NCBI RefSeq assembly: GCF_029024105.1 | Contig: NZ_CP118963.1 | Coordinates: 2,852,001-2,916,000 of the forward strand | DNA: 64,000 nt | Direction of reading: 5' to 3' | Origin: Acinetobacter lwoffii | GTDB taxonomy: Bacteria; Pseudomonadota; Gammaproteobacteria; Pseudomonadales; Moraxellaceae | In this document: positions 35,819-45,166 of the stretch, piece by piece | How positions within the stretch are numbered: the first letter of the stretch is position 1 | Layout: each line of letters starts with the position of its first letter | Notes under the pieces: generated by a model | The model's database searches: none | Seen by the model: the letters and a program-made list of their open reading frames with translations, nothing else | What the model was told of the DNA's origin: nothing | Position numbers and translations under genes: made by a program

Positions 35819-36496
35819 ATGTGGTCAATTCTGGCACTCGGTGCTGTTGAACGCGTGATTCATCATGTTCTTGATCTGGACGCCATTACTCGCATCCAGC
35901 TGAATGCCCTGTCCGGTAAAATGCTGCGGGTGGTGATTGCCTCGCCGCAGCTTTCGGTTGATGTGTTTTTTGATGAAGGCAAAGTTCGTCTGGAACCAAC
36001 GGCAACCGGTCATACCGAAACACCTTCGGTCTTTGAACAACGTCCATTTGACGCAAGTTCCGCGACAATCACCGAAGCGACAGCAACCTTGCAGGTCAGC
36101 AATGTGGTGGAATTACTCAAGCTGCTGCTTTCCGATGAAGTCGGCAATATTCCATTGCAAGGCGACTACAAATTATTGCAGGAAATCCAGCGCATCATGC
36201 AACAGGCGGAACTGGATCTGGCGGCGCATTTAAGCCCCTGGGTTGGCCCGACACTGGCGCATGAAATTGGTAAATTGCAACTGCTGCCCAAGCAGCTAAA
36301 ACGCACCCTGCAAAGTCAATTATTTTTTGCCGAAGATGCCTTAAAAGAAGACAGCGGTCTGTTTGCCCCCCGCTGGCAAATGGATGACCTGAATCAGGAC
36401 ACCCGTATCCTGAATCAAAATTTAGATCGGGTTGAAGCAAAAATCCAGCAGCTTCAGGCTCAAATCGATGCCTCAAACAATTCTACTCAAGACTAG
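35819..36496 (+). CDS. ubiJ: ubiquinone biosynthesis accessory factor UbiJ
   Basis: SCP2 sterol-carrier-like lipid-binding protein of the aerobic ubiquinone metabolon, thought to present the hydrophobic intermediates. The 225 residues start with MWSILALGAVERVIHHVLDLDAITRIQLNALSG, the UbiJ N-terminal pattern. An SCP2 region follows (RVVIASPQLSVDVFF, then VVELLKLLLSDEVGNIPLQGDYKLL), and the protein ends in a coiled coil (NLDRVEAKIQQLQAQIDAS). The frame opens at a TTG (35813), but the ATG at 35819 with AAGG upstream is preferred. It is the middle gene of ubiEJB. Confidence 0.92.
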   Translation: MWSILALGAVERVIHHVLDLDAITRIQLNALSGKMLRVVIASPQLSVDVFFDEGKVRLEPTATGHTETPSVFEQRPFDASSATITEATATLQVSNVVELLKLLLSDEVGNIPLQGDYKLLQEIQRIMQQAELDLAAHLSPWVGPTLAHEIGKLQLLPKQLKRTLQSQLFFAEDALKEDSGLFAPRWQMDDLNQDTRILNQNLDRVEAKIQQLQAQIDASNNSTQD

Positions 36497-36508
36497 GTAC
36501 ACAACTTT

Positions 36509-38128
36509 ATGATTCCGCATGTTTCACGTTTACTCGAACTTTGGCGCATCGCCGCGCACTATCGACTCGACACGTTGTTTCCTGCGGAAGAATTACCAGA
36601 AAAATCCCGGCATGTGCTGTCCCTCATCCGGATGCATCCGGCCGCCTGGTCCAGTCGTGAACGTAAAAATCCGCTCAAGCTGAAACTGGCTTTAGAAGAA
36701 ATGGGGCCGTTAGCGATCAAGCTTGGCCAGCTACTCTCGACCCGTCGTGACCTGATTCCACCTGAAGTTTTACAGCAACTGGTGTTGCTGCAAGACCAGG
36801 TCAAGCCATTTGATAATGACGTGGCCAAGATGCGCATTCAGGAATCCCTGAAAGCTGATGTAAATACCCTGTTCGCGCGTTTCGATACCCAGCCACTGGC
36901 AGCGGCTTCGATTGCACAGGTACATACGGCTGCCCTGCATGATGGCCGTGAAGTCGTGGTCAAAGTCACCCGTCCGAATATTCGCCAGCAGATTTTGCAG
37001 GATTTTGAAATTCTGGAATGGCTCGGTCAATTTCTGGAAAAACGTCTGGAAGCAGCACGTGCCCTACATTTATCGGAAATCATTCAGGATTATCGACAGA
37101 TCATTCTGAATGAGCTGGATCTGACGCTGGAAGCCGATAATACCCGCCGCATGCGCCATCATTTTACCGGCTCGAGCATGATGTATGTGCCGGAAATTTA
37201 CATGGACAGCAAAGATGTTCTGGTGGCCGAGCGTATTACCGGGGTACCAATTTCAGATATCGCGACCTTTGACCGGTTGGGCATGGATCGTGCCGATCTG
37301 GCGCGTAAAGGCCTGACCATCTTCTTTACTCAAGTGTTCCGCGATAATTTTTTCCATGCCGATATGCATCCGGGCAACGTCTTTGTAGAAACCATCAATC
37401 CGGCCAATCCGCGTTTTATTGCGCTGGACTGCGCGATTATGGGCGAGCTGTCCAAGCATGACCAGATGACCGTAGCACGCATGCTACTGGCGGTCATGAA
37501 CAGCGACTTTATGCAGCTGATTCAGGTGGTGCATCAGGCCGGCTGGATTCCACCGGGAACTGATCAGGATGCGTTGGCTCGTGAAATGCGCCGCAGTGTG
37601 GGGCCAATGGTCTCAAAACCGATGCATGAACTGGACTTTGCCGGCATTCTGATTGAAGTCATGGATATCGCGCGTCGTTTCCATCTGGAAATTCCACCTC
37701 AATTAATGTTGTTACTAAAAACATTAGTCCATGTCGAAGGTCTGGGAACCGATCTTTATCCGGAACTGGATATCTGGAGTCTGGCCAAACCAATTCTGAC
37801 GGACTGGATCAAGGCCCAGATGAATCCGCAAAAGAACCTGAAAGAACTAGGACAGAAAATCCCGGATCTACTTTTAGGGGCACAGGATTTACCGACCCTG
37901 ATGATCGACAGCTTAAACGGTTTAAAAAATCAGTCGGCCTGGCATGCCAAACAGCTCAATGAATTACAAAGCATGCGCCTGCAAATGGAACATCAACAGA
38001 AGCGTAGCTGGATGTTTGGCAGCGTCATGGCCATTCTGCTGGCAATTGCGATTATTTCACCGTGGTTTGTGTCGGTGATTCTGATTGTACTGGCGAGTGT
38101 ACTGGCCGTCTGGCGGATTGCGAAATAA
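36509..38128 (+). CDS. ubiB: ubiquinone biosynthesis regulatory kinase-like protein UbiB
   Basis: Membrane-anchored atypical (ADCK/Abc1) kinase-fold ATPase needed for ubiquinone synthesis. The 539 residues contain the KxGQ motif (AIKLGQLLSTRRDLIPPE, about 70-87), the Ala-rich loop (LAAASIAQVHTA), the catalytic-type segment FFHADMHPGNVFV and the metal-binding FIALDCAIMGEL (Asp-Cys where many kinases have DFG). Two hydrophobic segments end the protein (MAILLAIAIISPWFVSVILIVLASVLAV, about 505-535). It is the last gene of the operon and is followed by a strong terminator. Length and motifs agree with the family. Confidence 0.96.
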   Translation: MIPHVSRLLELWRIAAHYRLDTLFPAEELPEKSRHVLSLIRMHPAAWSSRERKNPLKLKLALEEMGPLAIKLGQLLSTRRDLIPPEVLQQLVLLQDQVKPFDNDVAKMRIQESLKADVNTLFARFDTQPLAAASIAQVHTAALHDGREVVVKVTRPNIRQQILQDFEILEWLGQFLEKRLEAARALHLSEIIQDYRQIILNELDLTLEADNTRRMRHHFTGSSMMYVPEIYMDSKDVLVAERITGVPISDIATFDRLGMDRADLARKGLTIFFTQVFRDNFFHADMHPGNVFVETINPANPRFIALDCAIMGELSKHDQMTVARMLLAVMNSDFMQLIQVVHQAGWIPPGTDQDALAREMRRSVGPMVSKPMHELDFAGILIEVMDIARRFHLEIPPQLMLLLKTLVHVEGLGTDLYPELDIWSLAKPILTDWIKAQMNPQKNLKELGQKIPDLLLGAQDLPTLMIDSLNGLKNQSAWHAKQLNELQSMRLQMEHQQKRSWMFGSVMAILLAIAIISPWFVSVILIVLASVLAVWRIAK

Positions 38129-38142
38129 CTAAATGAGCTTTT

Positions 38143-38172
38143 AAAAAAACCTGAAACTGTTCAGGTTTTTTA
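38143..38172 (+). terminator. Rho-independent terminator of ubiEJB
   Basis: AAAAAAACCTGAA, loop CTG, TTCAGGTTTTTTAT: a 9-bp stem and a clear T-run, about 15 bp after the ubiB stop. Confidence 0.9.
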
Positions 38173-38281
38173 TTTTCTGGGCATCGCATGACTCCAAAGT
38201 CACCTTAGGACATATCTTGCCATTGGGTCCTAAGACCTATCGCTTAAAATAAGCACACATTTGGCTAGTATAGGTTCAACC

Positions 38282-39361
38282 ATGGTACAGATTTTACAAA
38301 AACGTGCGCCTGCTCTGACGATTCGTGCCGGCCATCTGGCACGTGAGCTGATTCTGCAACAAGGTTTGCAACCCGAACAAGTCGATATTGTACCTGGTGC
38401 TGCAGGTGGCCCCAAAGGTATCGGTATCCAGGGACTGGATCAGGCGATTTTTGGTGAGTTTTTTCCACGTGCACCTCAGCGTAGAACTTTGGTGGGTTCT
38501 TCGATTGGTAGTTGGCGCTTTGCCAGTATGGCTGCACATGGTGCTCAACAGGGAACCGAACGCTTGGCTGAACTCTATACCAACCTCTATTTTCATAAAA
38601 AAATGACCCGTCAGGATGTCAGCGAAGTTTGCCGTGGCATGCTGCTGGATCTGGTACAAGGCAAAGAAAACGATCTAGTCAATCATCCAGATTATCATCT
38701 CGCAGTCATTTCAATTAAAGCCCAACATATTTTCCAGAGTGACAAGGCATTGCCGTTGCTGGCTTCTGTGGCTGGAATTCTTGGAACGACCGCAGTCGCG
38801 CGCCGGCACAGCCGTTATTTCATGCAACGTGTGATCAGCCAGCCCAATATCGGTGAACAGTTTAAAATCGCTGAAGATGGATTTACCACGCATTATCATG
38901 CACTAACCGAACAGAGTGTGTTGTCCTGGTTGATGGCTTCAGCGTCTATTCCCGGGGTGATGGCAGCGGTGAACAATATTCCGGATGCGCCGCAGGGTTA
39001 TTATCGCGATGGTGGCCTGATTGACTATCACATTGACCTGCCCTTTCAGAGCAAAGGTATTGTGCTGTATCCACATTTTACCGATAGCATTACCCCCGGC
39101 TGGTTTGACAAGTTATTTAAACGTACCTCAAATCCGGAAAATCAGGCACGAACTTTGCTGCTTTCTCCCTCGCAGCAATATCTGCAAAGTTTGCCTTTGG
39201 GTCGTTTGCCTGACCGTAAAGACTTTAACTTAAAAGGTTTGGACCAGGCCCAACGCATTCAGCTCTGGAAGCAATGTATTGCGGAAAGTCAGCGTCTGGG
39301 CGATGAATTTCTGGAACTGGTCGAGAAGCAGAATTTTGCTGAGGTAATGCAGACCTTGTAA
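38282..39361 (+). CDS. patatin-like phospholipase
   Basis: Putative lipid acyl hydrolase with a Ser-Asp dyad. The 359-residue protein shows the oxyanion-hole glycines in PGAAGGPKGIG (about 42-52), the nucleophile elbow GSSIGSWR (a G-x-S-x-G motif, about 73-80) and the catalytic Asp in YYRDGGLIDYH (about 240). No signal peptide is seen, so it is probably cytoplasmic or peripheral. The frame opens at a TTG (38261), but the ATG at 38282 has AGG at 7 bases. Substrate is unknown. A 105-residue membrane protein follows 60 bp later. Confidence 0.88.
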   Translation: MVQILQKRAPALTIRAGHLARELILQQGLQPEQVDIVPGAAGGPKGIGIQGLDQAIFGEFFPRAPQRRTLVGSSIGSWRFASMAAHGAQQGTERLAELYTNLYFHKKMTRQDVSEVCRGMLLDLVQGKENDLVNHPDYHLAVISIKAQHIFQSDKALPLLASVAGILGTTAVARRHSRYFMQRVISQPNIGEQFKIAEDGFTTHYHALTEQSVLSWLMASASIPGVMAAVNNIPDAPQGYYRDGGLIDYHIDLPFQSKGIVLYPHFTDSITPGWFDKLFKRTSNPENQARTLLLSPSQQYLQSLPLGRLPDRKDFNLKGLDQAQRIQLWKQCIAESQRLGDEFLELVEKQNFAEVMQTL

Positions 39362-39421
39362 TTGGCCGTAGCTGCCCGATTATTTGTATAATTGCTTTAA
39401 TTTTGTGAACTGTTGAGATTT

Positions 39422-39739
39422 ATGCAGAAGTTTTTAGTTGTCCTGCAATACCTGTGTCTGGCCTTTGCCATTTATCTGATTTATAGCGTCAGCATGTCGC
39501 TGTATAGCCAGGATTTTGTCCTGATGGAACTGGTCGCTGATATCGGTACGATTCTGATCTGTATCGACCTGGCGGTGTTTTTATTTACCAGTAAAGGCAA
39601 GCCCGGCATTAGCATGGAAGAATATGCAAAAAGACTGGAACAGCCACCGTCTAAGCTGGTCTATGTGACACGAAAACTGGGGCATCTCGGTATTTTATTA
39701 ATTGTTACTAGCTGGATTGTTCCGATGATTAACTCATAA
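39422..39739 (+). CDS. small membrane protein, unknown
   Basis: A 105-residue protein with three probable membrane segments: about 5-27 (FLVVLQYLCLAFAIYLIYSV), 38-56 (LVADIGTILICIDLAVFLF) and 84-102 (KLGHLGILLIVTSWIVPMI). A hydrophilic Lys/Pro loop (SKGKPGISMEEYAKRLEQ) lies between the last two. I do not recognise the family. The ATG at 39422 with GAG upstream is chosen over the TTG at 39413. It follows the patatin gene and ends at a terminator shared with the convergent tex gene. Confidence 0.7.
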   Translation: MQKFLVVLQYLCLAFAIYLIYSVSMSLYSQDFVLMELVADIGTILICIDLAVFLFTSKGKPGISMEEYAKRLEQPPSKLVYVTRKLGHLGILLIVTSWIVPMINS

Positions 39740-39747
39740 TGATCCAA

Positions 39748-39777
39748 TAAAAAACCTCCCGATCGGGAGGTTTTTTT
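39748..39777. terminator. bidirectional Rho-independent terminator
   Basis: AAAAAACCTCCCGATCGGGAGGTTTTTTT, a perfect 8-bp-plus palindrome with A/T tracts on both sides, between the convergent membrane-protein gene and tex. Confidence 0.93.
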
Positions 39778-39797
39778 AAATTAAAGATATCTAAAAA

Positions 39798-42152
39798 TTA
39801 TTTAGAACCTTTAATCCCTGCTTGCAATAGCAATGCACCCAAACCACCAATTTTTTGCTCTTGTGGTTTAGCCGCTTGAGGTTTCTTACCCTCAGGGCGA
39901 TCACCTTGCGGACGTCCTTGCTGTGGACGTTTACCCTGAGGCTTACGTTCACCACGTGGCTCATTGTTCTCGCGACGTGGCTGACGTGGTGCTTTCGCCG
40001 GCGCTTCAGAACCTTCAGGACGCATCGACAGATTCACGCGGTTACGTTCAGCATCCACATTCAAAACACGGACTTGTACGATTTGACCCGGTTTCACCAC
40101 TTTATGCGGATCAGCGACAAATTCATTGGCAAGTTCAGAAATATGTACCAAACCGTCTTGATGCACACCCACATCGACAAATGCACCGAAGTTAGTCACG
40201 TTAGTGACTACACCTTCCAGCTGCATGCCTTCAGACAATTGCGCAACTTCAGTAATGTCATCACGGAATTTAGCAGTGCGGAATTCTGGACGCGGGTCAC
40301 GGCCCGGTTTTTCCAGTTCAGCCAATACGTCTTGAATCGTCGGCAGACCAAATTTCTCGTCTGCAAATTCTTCTGCATTCACTTGGCGAATGATTTCAGT
40401 ATTGCCAATGATGTCTTTTACAGTCGTTGCTTTTGCTTCAACAATTTTGCTCACCAAAGCATATGACTCAGGGTGAACTGCAGACGCATCCAGTGGTTCT
40501 GTACCATCTTGAATACGCAAGAAGCCCGCAGCCTGCTCAAAAGTACGCTCGCCTAAACGTGGTACTTTTTTCAAAGACTGACGATTGTCAAAACGACCAT
40601 TTTCCTTACGGAATTCCACAATTTGCTGTGCGATCGATTTATTCAGACCCGCGATATAACCCAGAATTGCTGCTGATGCAGTATTTACATCCACACCCAC
40701 TGAGTTCACACAGTCTTCAACGACCGCTTCCAAGGTTTTCGCCAGACCGGTCTGGTTCACGTCATGTTGATACTGACCCACACCAATCGATTTCGGATCG
40801 ATTTTCACCAGTTCTGCTAGTGGATCTTGTAAACGGCGTGCAATCGATACCGCACCACGAATAGATACATCTAGTTCAGGCAGTTCCTGTGAAGCTAGTT
40901 CAGATGCTGAATACACCGATGCACCTCCTTCAGATACAGAAACACGCGTCATTTTCAGATCACTGTTCGCAGCCATCATTTCAGCAACTAAAGCTTCAGT
41001 TTCACGGCTTGCAGTACCATTACCAATCGCGATCAGGTCAACATTGAACTCGCGGCATAAACGTGCAAGTTCAGTTAATGAACCATCTTTATCATCTTTT
41101 GGCGCAAATGGATAAATCGTACTATGTGCCAGTACATCACCAGACTCGTTCACCACCGCCAGTTTCACACCAGTACGGATACCTGGGTCCACGCCCAAAG
41201 TGGTACGTGCGCCTGCAGGTGCAGACAGCAGTAAATGACGCAGGTTTTCAGCAAAGACGTTCATCGCTTCTGTTTCAGCAGCCAGACGTTTTTCAGTCAG
41301 CAATGAATGTTCAATCGTTGGACGAACTTTACCGAGCCAGAACAATTTTGCAGTTTGCTTCAAGAAATCCTGACGAGCTTGTGGCTGAACAGTTTCAAGA
41401 TTGTATTCAGTTTCAATACGCGCCAATGGAGCATCATCTTCGCCATCAACTTTCAGGCCTAAAACGTTTTCCTGACGGCCACGCAGCATCGCCAATAAAC
41501 GATGTGAAGGCACTTTATTCAAGTTTTCAGAGAAATCGAAATAATCACGGAATTTTTTACCGACTTCTTTTTTCTCATCACTTGCAACTAAACTTTTCAG
41601 CACGGCAGTTTTTGCAAATGTCGCTTTAAGTTCAGTGGTCAGTGCGATATTTTGTGCCCAGTCATCAATCAGGATGTGCTGGATCGCATCAAGCTGGCTT
41701 TCAGTATCTGGATAATCTTCATGGCTAAAGCCCGCCAAAGCTTCAGCTGGATCAACGGCTTCATTAAAGATTTTTTCGGCAATCGGGCCTAAACCGGCTT
41801 CTTTGGCCTTGAATGATTTACTGGTACGTTTTGGGCGGTACGGCGCGTAAATTTCTTCTAATGCATTTTTGGTTTCGGCCGCATTCACACGCGCCAATAA
41901 ATCATCAGATAATTTATCTTGTTCTTTGAGTGATTCAATCACCTTTTCACGGCGCTCATACAAATCACGCAAGTATGATAAACGCGTATCGAGTTGACGT
42001 AGTTGCGTATCGTCTAAGCCTTGCGTTACTTCTTTACGGTAACGTGCAATAAAAGGAACACTGGCACCTTCATCAATAAGCTTGATGGCAGCCTCAACTT
42101 GATTTGGACGTACGGCAAGTTCTTTTGCCAACTGCTGAACTAAGTCAGTCAT
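39798..42152 (-). CDS. tex: Tex-family RNA-binding transcription accessory protein
   Basis: Cytoplasmic nucleic-acid-binding protein (bacterial relative of Spt6). The 784 residues include the N-terminal Tex helical domain (AKELAVRPNQVEAAIKLIDEGASVPFIARYRKE), the YqgF-like domain (TTLGVDPGIRTGVKLAVV), two helix-hairpin-helix motifs (NTASAAILGYIAGLNKSIAQ, then LGERTFEQAAGFLRI) and an S1 domain (MQLEGVVTNVTNFGAFVDVGVHQ). After S1 comes a basic, Arg/Gly/Pro/Gln-rich tail of about 60 residues ending GGLGALLLQAGIKGSK, absent from compact Tex proteins. I chose the ATG at 42152 (MTDLVQQL) over an upstream non-ATG start at 42167. Confidence 0.95.
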   Translation of the reverse strand: MTDLVQQLAKELAVRPNQVEAAIKLIDEGASVPFIARYRKEVTQGLDDTQLRQLDTRLSYLRDLYERREKVIESLKEQDKLSDDLLARVNAAETKNALEEIYAPYRPKRTSKSFKAKEAGLGPIAEKIFNEAVDPAEALAGFSHEDYPDTESQLDAIQHILIDDWAQNIALTTELKATFAKTAVLKSLVASDEKKEVGKKFRDYFDFSENLNKVPSHRLLAMLRGRQENVLGLKVDGEDDAPLARIETEYNLETVQPQARQDFLKQTAKLFWLGKVRPTIEHSLLTEKRLAAETEAMNVFAENLRHLLLSAPAGARTTLGVDPGIRTGVKLAVVNESGDVLAHSTIYPFAPKDDKDGSLTELARLCREFNVDLIAIGNGTASRETEALVAEMMAANSDLKMTRVSVSEGGASVYSASELASQELPELDVSIRGAVSIARRLQDPLAELVKIDPKSIGVGQYQHDVNQTGLAKTLEAVVEDCVNSVGVDVNTASAAILGYIAGLNKSIAQQIVEFRKENGRFDNRQSLKKVPRLGERTFEQAAGFLRIQDGTEPLDASAVHPESYALVSKIVEAKATTVKDIIGNTEIIRQVNAEEFADEKFGLPTIQDVLAELEKPGRDPRPEFRTAKFRDDITEVAQLSEGMQLEGVVTNVTNFGAFVDVGVHQDGLVHISELANEFVADPHKVVKPGQIVQVRVLNVDAERNRVNLSMRPEGSEAPAKAPRQPRRENNEPRGERKPQGKRPQQGRPQGDRPEGKKPQAAKPQEQKIGGLGALLLQAGIKGSK

Positions 42153-42487
42153 CGTGTTTGATCCCACAAGGATAAGTACTAAATGGCATGATTATAAAGA
42201 CCGGGTCTATAAAATCCACCATTGTTTTTATTAATTTACCTCATCTTTATATTATGAAGTGCCACAGTTTTCAGCTTTTCCCGATAAAGTTTGTATGAAC
42301 TTTGCTTTTTATCCAGCTTAAAATCGTATTTTTTGCTCATTTAGATGTATATATTTAGTATCTATGTCTTGATTTTAACTGCAATATTTGGTGCTTTAGA
42401 GCATAGTCAATTAATATCAATGAATCGTATACTCAAAGCCTATTTGATTTTTGTTTATGACGACAATAAAGAATAAAGGAGCATCTC
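42153..42487. promoter_or_regulatory. divergent tex/ompR regulatory gap
   Basis: A 335-bp AT-rich gap. For tex, a TATAAT on the minus strand lies at 42191-42196 next to a short palindrome (AGACCCGGTCT), with a poor -35. For ompR, TATACT at 42428-42433 is the best -10, again without a good -35. A perfect AAAGGAG ribosome site sits 6 bases before the ompR ATG. No other gene or repeat was recognised. Confidence 0.4.
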
Positions 42488-43252
42488 ATGAGTTTAGTTG
42501 TACCTGCTGAAAAAGCCGATGCCGTACATACCGAAACGGACCGGGTCGAACGGATCCTGGTGGTTGATGATGATGTTCGTCTGCGTACCTTATTACAGCG
42601 TTTTCTCGAAGATAAAGGCTTTGTGGTTAAAACTGCACATGATGCCACGCAGATGGATCGACTTTTACAGCGGGAACTGTTTTCTCTGATCGTGCTCGAC
42701 TTTATGCTTCCGGTCGAAGATGGCTTGAGTATCTGTCGTCGTTTACGCCAATCCAATATCGATACGCCTATCATTATGCTCACCGCTCGTGGTAGCGACT
42801 CGGATCGTATTGCCGGTTTAGAAGCAGGTGCCGATGATTACTTGCCTAAACCGTTTAACCCGAATGAGCTGCTGGCACGTATTCGTGCGGTATTGCGCCG
42901 TCAGGTACGTGAAGTGCCGGGTGCACCAAGCCAACAGATGGAAGTGGTTTCTTTTGGCCCATGGTCGCTAGATCTCTCTACCCGCACTCTGACCCGTGAA
43001 GGCCAAGTGGTAACGCTCACTACTGGTGAGTTTGCGGTACTGAAAGCACTGGTTCAACATCCACGCGAACCATTAACCCGCGACAAGCTGATGAATCTGG
43101 CGCGTGGCCGTGAATGGGGTGCCATGGAACGTTCAATTGATGTTCAGGTGTCACGTTTACGCCGTTTAGTGGAAGAAAACCCAGCGCGTGCACGTTATAT
43201 CCAGACTGTATGGGGTGTGGGTTATGTCTTTGTTCCAGATGGTGCTGAATAA
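42488..43252 (+). CDS. ompR: osmolarity response regulator OmpR
   Basis: DNA-binding response regulator of the EnvZ/OmpR two-component system. The 254 residues have a receiver domain (about 22-135) with the acidic pair in ILVVDDDVRLR, the phospho-acceptor Asp in LIVLDFMLPVEDGLS, the Thr/Ser switch in IIMLTARG and the Lys in DDYLPKPF. A winged-helix domain follows (TTGEFAVLKALVQHPREPLTRDKL, then RSIDVQVSRLRRLVEEN and YIQTVWGVGYVFVP). It starts after a perfect AAAGGAG. It matches OmpR rather than BfmR. envZ follows, but only after a 248-bp spacer that contains a palindromic repeat. Confidence 0.94.
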   Translation: MSLVVPAEKADAVHTETDRVERILVVDDDVRLRTLLQRFLEDKGFVVKTAHDATQMDRLLQRELFSLIVLDFMLPVEDGLSICRRLRQSNIDTPIIMLTARGSDSDRIAGLEAGADDYLPKPFNPNELLARIRAVLRRQVREVPGAPSQQMEVVSFGPWSLDLSTRTLTREGQVVTLTTGEFAVLKALVQHPREPLTRDKLMNLARGREWGAMERSIDVQVSRLRRLVEENPARARYIQTVWGVGYVFVPDGAE

Positions 43253-43301
43253 AGAAAAACTTATTAGGATAAAAGATTACCCCAATTTATTGTCCCTAAA
43301 A

Positions 43302-43406
43302 GCCATTCGCTGCTGTCTGAGCCTCCCCTTCTTTAAAGGCTCGTATACAAATGCGCGAGTTCAGCGAATGGCAAAGTTTTTTGGTTACTTTTTCAAAAAA
43401 AGTAAC
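43302..43406. repeat. compound palindromic element between ompR and envZ
   Basis: GCCATTCGCTG (43302-43312) and CAGCGAATGGC (43362-43372) are perfect 11-bp inverted repeats around about 49 bases. They are followed at once by GTTACTTTTT, CA, AAAAAAGTAAC (43384-43406), a second stem. The element interrupts the ompR-envZ spacing, is not coding, and looks like a REP- or MITE-type intergenic repeat. No second copy is present in this window. Confidence 0.65.
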
Positions 43407-43500
43407 ACAACAAGCTCCTTCCATCGAAGGTTCAAGCAGTAAGATTCCATTACAAATTATTATTACTGCTCAATTTGGAAAATGCCAACAGGGAGCTGGT

Positions 43501-44961
43501 GTGAAACTCGACCCCATCGATCCACAAAAATTTACCGATTTTGTCAGCTACTCGGAAAAAAAGCGTACCCGCGGGGAACGCTTTCTCGACAAGATCAAGC
43601 CGCGTTCTGCTGCCATGCGTACCACGGTACTGGTGGTTTTTGTGGTCTGTTTTAGCCTGTTCATGTCCTTGTGGTTCTTTTGGCGTACCCTGTTTTTACC
43701 TGAAATCCAGCAACATGCGCGTTATCTGGCCATGGAACTGGAAATTCTTAATAATCCCGATCTGCGCCTGTATCATAAACAGCAGGAAGTCGATATCGAT
43801 GACTGGCTAAAAAACCGGGTCGGCATTGAATACGTTACTAATCCGGCAGAATATCCCACTGTCCGTGAAAAGCTGATTGCCGAATTTTTTACCCGACAGA
43901 TCGAAACCAAACTCGCCAAAGAGTTACGCATCGAACAAGCCACAGTCTATTTCCAGTTTAAGCCGAGTCCACGTATCTGGATCCAGACTCCTGAAATGAA
44001 TGGTCACTGGGTACAGGAACCTTTAAAGACTTATGCCAATTATAGCAATGAACTGATTTTGGGCTGGTTGCTTGGCACGCCGATTATTGTCGGCATCATT
44101 ATTTTGACCTTGGTGCGTCAGCTCAACCGTCCTTTACGCCGTTTGCAGAATGCCGCCAACAGTTATAGCCGAATCGGCTCAGCACCCTATCTAGATACCA
44201 ATCATGGTCCACTGGAAATCCGTCAGGTCAATCATGCCTTTAATCAGATGATTTATACGCTGGACCAGACCGAGCGGGAACGCCGAATCATGCTGGCCGG
44301 CATTTCACATGACTTGCGCACGCCCTTAACCCGAATCCGCCTCAGTGCCGAAATGATGCCAGATGAAGATTTTCTCAAAGAAGGTCTGATTTATGATGTC
44401 GAAGATATGGACGCGATTCTGGATCAGTTCATTTCCTATATGCGCGACGGTTCCGATGAAGAACCGCAGGACACCAATGTCAATGTGCTATTACAGGAAC
44501 TGGTCAAGCAGTTTAAACCGCTAGATATCCGTTTCACTCCGCAAGAAATACCGACCATTCAGGCGCGCAGCATGTCGCTGAAAAGACTGATTGGTAATCT
44601 GATCAATAACTCGAAACGTTATGGTTCCGAACCAATTGAGCTTTCTGCCCATGTTGAAGAAGATCAACTGTTGATTTGTGTGGCAGACCATGGCGAAGGC
44701 ATCCCGGAAGATCAGATCGAAGCCTTGATGCAGCCTTTTGTTCGGGGCAATTCGGCAAGAACGGTACAAGGCAGCGGCTTAGGACTGGCCATTGTGAAAC
44801 GGATTGTCGATATTCACCATGGTCAATTGCGTATCCATAATCGTCCTGAAGGTGGGCTTGAAGCTATCATTTCACTACCCGTGAATCAAGAGAACCCAGA
44901 GACACTTCCCCCAGCCACTACACTCGATAAAATTCGCCAAACTTTGACTGATCACTTTTAA
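43501..44961 (+). CDS. envZ: osmosensor histidine kinase EnvZ
   Basis: Inner-membrane sensor kinase partner of OmpR. The 486 residues have two membrane segments, TTVLVVFVVCFSLFMSLWFFW (about 40-60) and LILGWLLGTPIIVGIIILTLV (about 182-202), flanking a periplasmic domain. A HAMP region follows, then the H-box GISHDLRTPLTRIRLSAEM, the N-box LIGNLINNSKRYG and the G-boxes DHGEGIP and GSGLGLAIVKRI. The frame is open from 43351, but the first part is the repeat element. The GTG at 43501 (MKLDPIDPQKF) has GGGAG 5 bases upstream and is the best start. Confidence 0.93.
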   Translation: MKLDPIDPQKFTDFVSYSEKKRTRGERFLDKIKPRSAAMRTTVLVVFVVCFSLFMSLWFFWRTLFLPEIQQHARYLAMELEILNNPDLRLYHKQQEVDIDDWLKNRVGIEYVTNPAEYPTVREKLIAEFFTRQIETKLAKELRIEQATVYFQFKPSPRIWIQTPEMNGHWVQEPLKTYANYSNELILGWLLGTPIIVGIIILTLVRQLNRPLRRLQNAANSYSRIGSAPYLDTNHGPLEIRQVNHAFNQMIYTLDQTERERRIMLAGISHDLRTPLTRIRLSAEMMPDEDFLKEGLIYDVEDMDAILDQFISYMRDGSDEEPQDTNVNVLLQELVKQFKPLDIRFTPQEIPTIQARSMSLKRLIGNLINNSKRYGSEPIELSAHVEEDQLLICVADHGEGIPEDQIEALMQPFVRGNSARTVQGSGLGLAIVKRIVDIHHGQLRIHNRPEGGLEAIISLPVNQENPETLPPATTLDKIRQTLTDHF

Positions 44962-44971
44962 TAAGTGATCA
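44949..44971 (+). terminator. stem-loop at the envZ stop
   Basis: TGATCACTT, loop TTAAT, AAGTGATCA: a perfect 9-bp stem overlapping the envZ stop codon, followed by TTAATTC without a T-run. It probably marks the 3' end of the ompR-envZ transcript. Confidence 0.5.
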
Positions 44972-45166
44972 TTAATTCAACAAATGACTTTTTAGTTTTT
45001 CTATACAATTCATTTTATAGTTCACGAATTCAATCATTTAAAAATCATCATTTTTTATTATACTTACATTTAGCTAAAAAATTAGACCTTAGCCTAACAC
45101 CTATGCACAATACATTTTTTGAGCGGTACAATCCGTATCATAGTTTAAGAATTAATGAGAGTTAAA

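Noticed and set aside
43351..43500. Upstream extension of the envZ frame
   Set aside because: The first 50 codons lie in the palindromic repeat and have no family similarity; the GTG at 43501 has GGGAG at 5 bases.
42488..44961. Possible identity as BfmR-BfmS
   Set aside because: The receiver and kinase motifs match OmpR and EnvZ, including the short periplasmic domain; remembered BfmR sequence starts differently.
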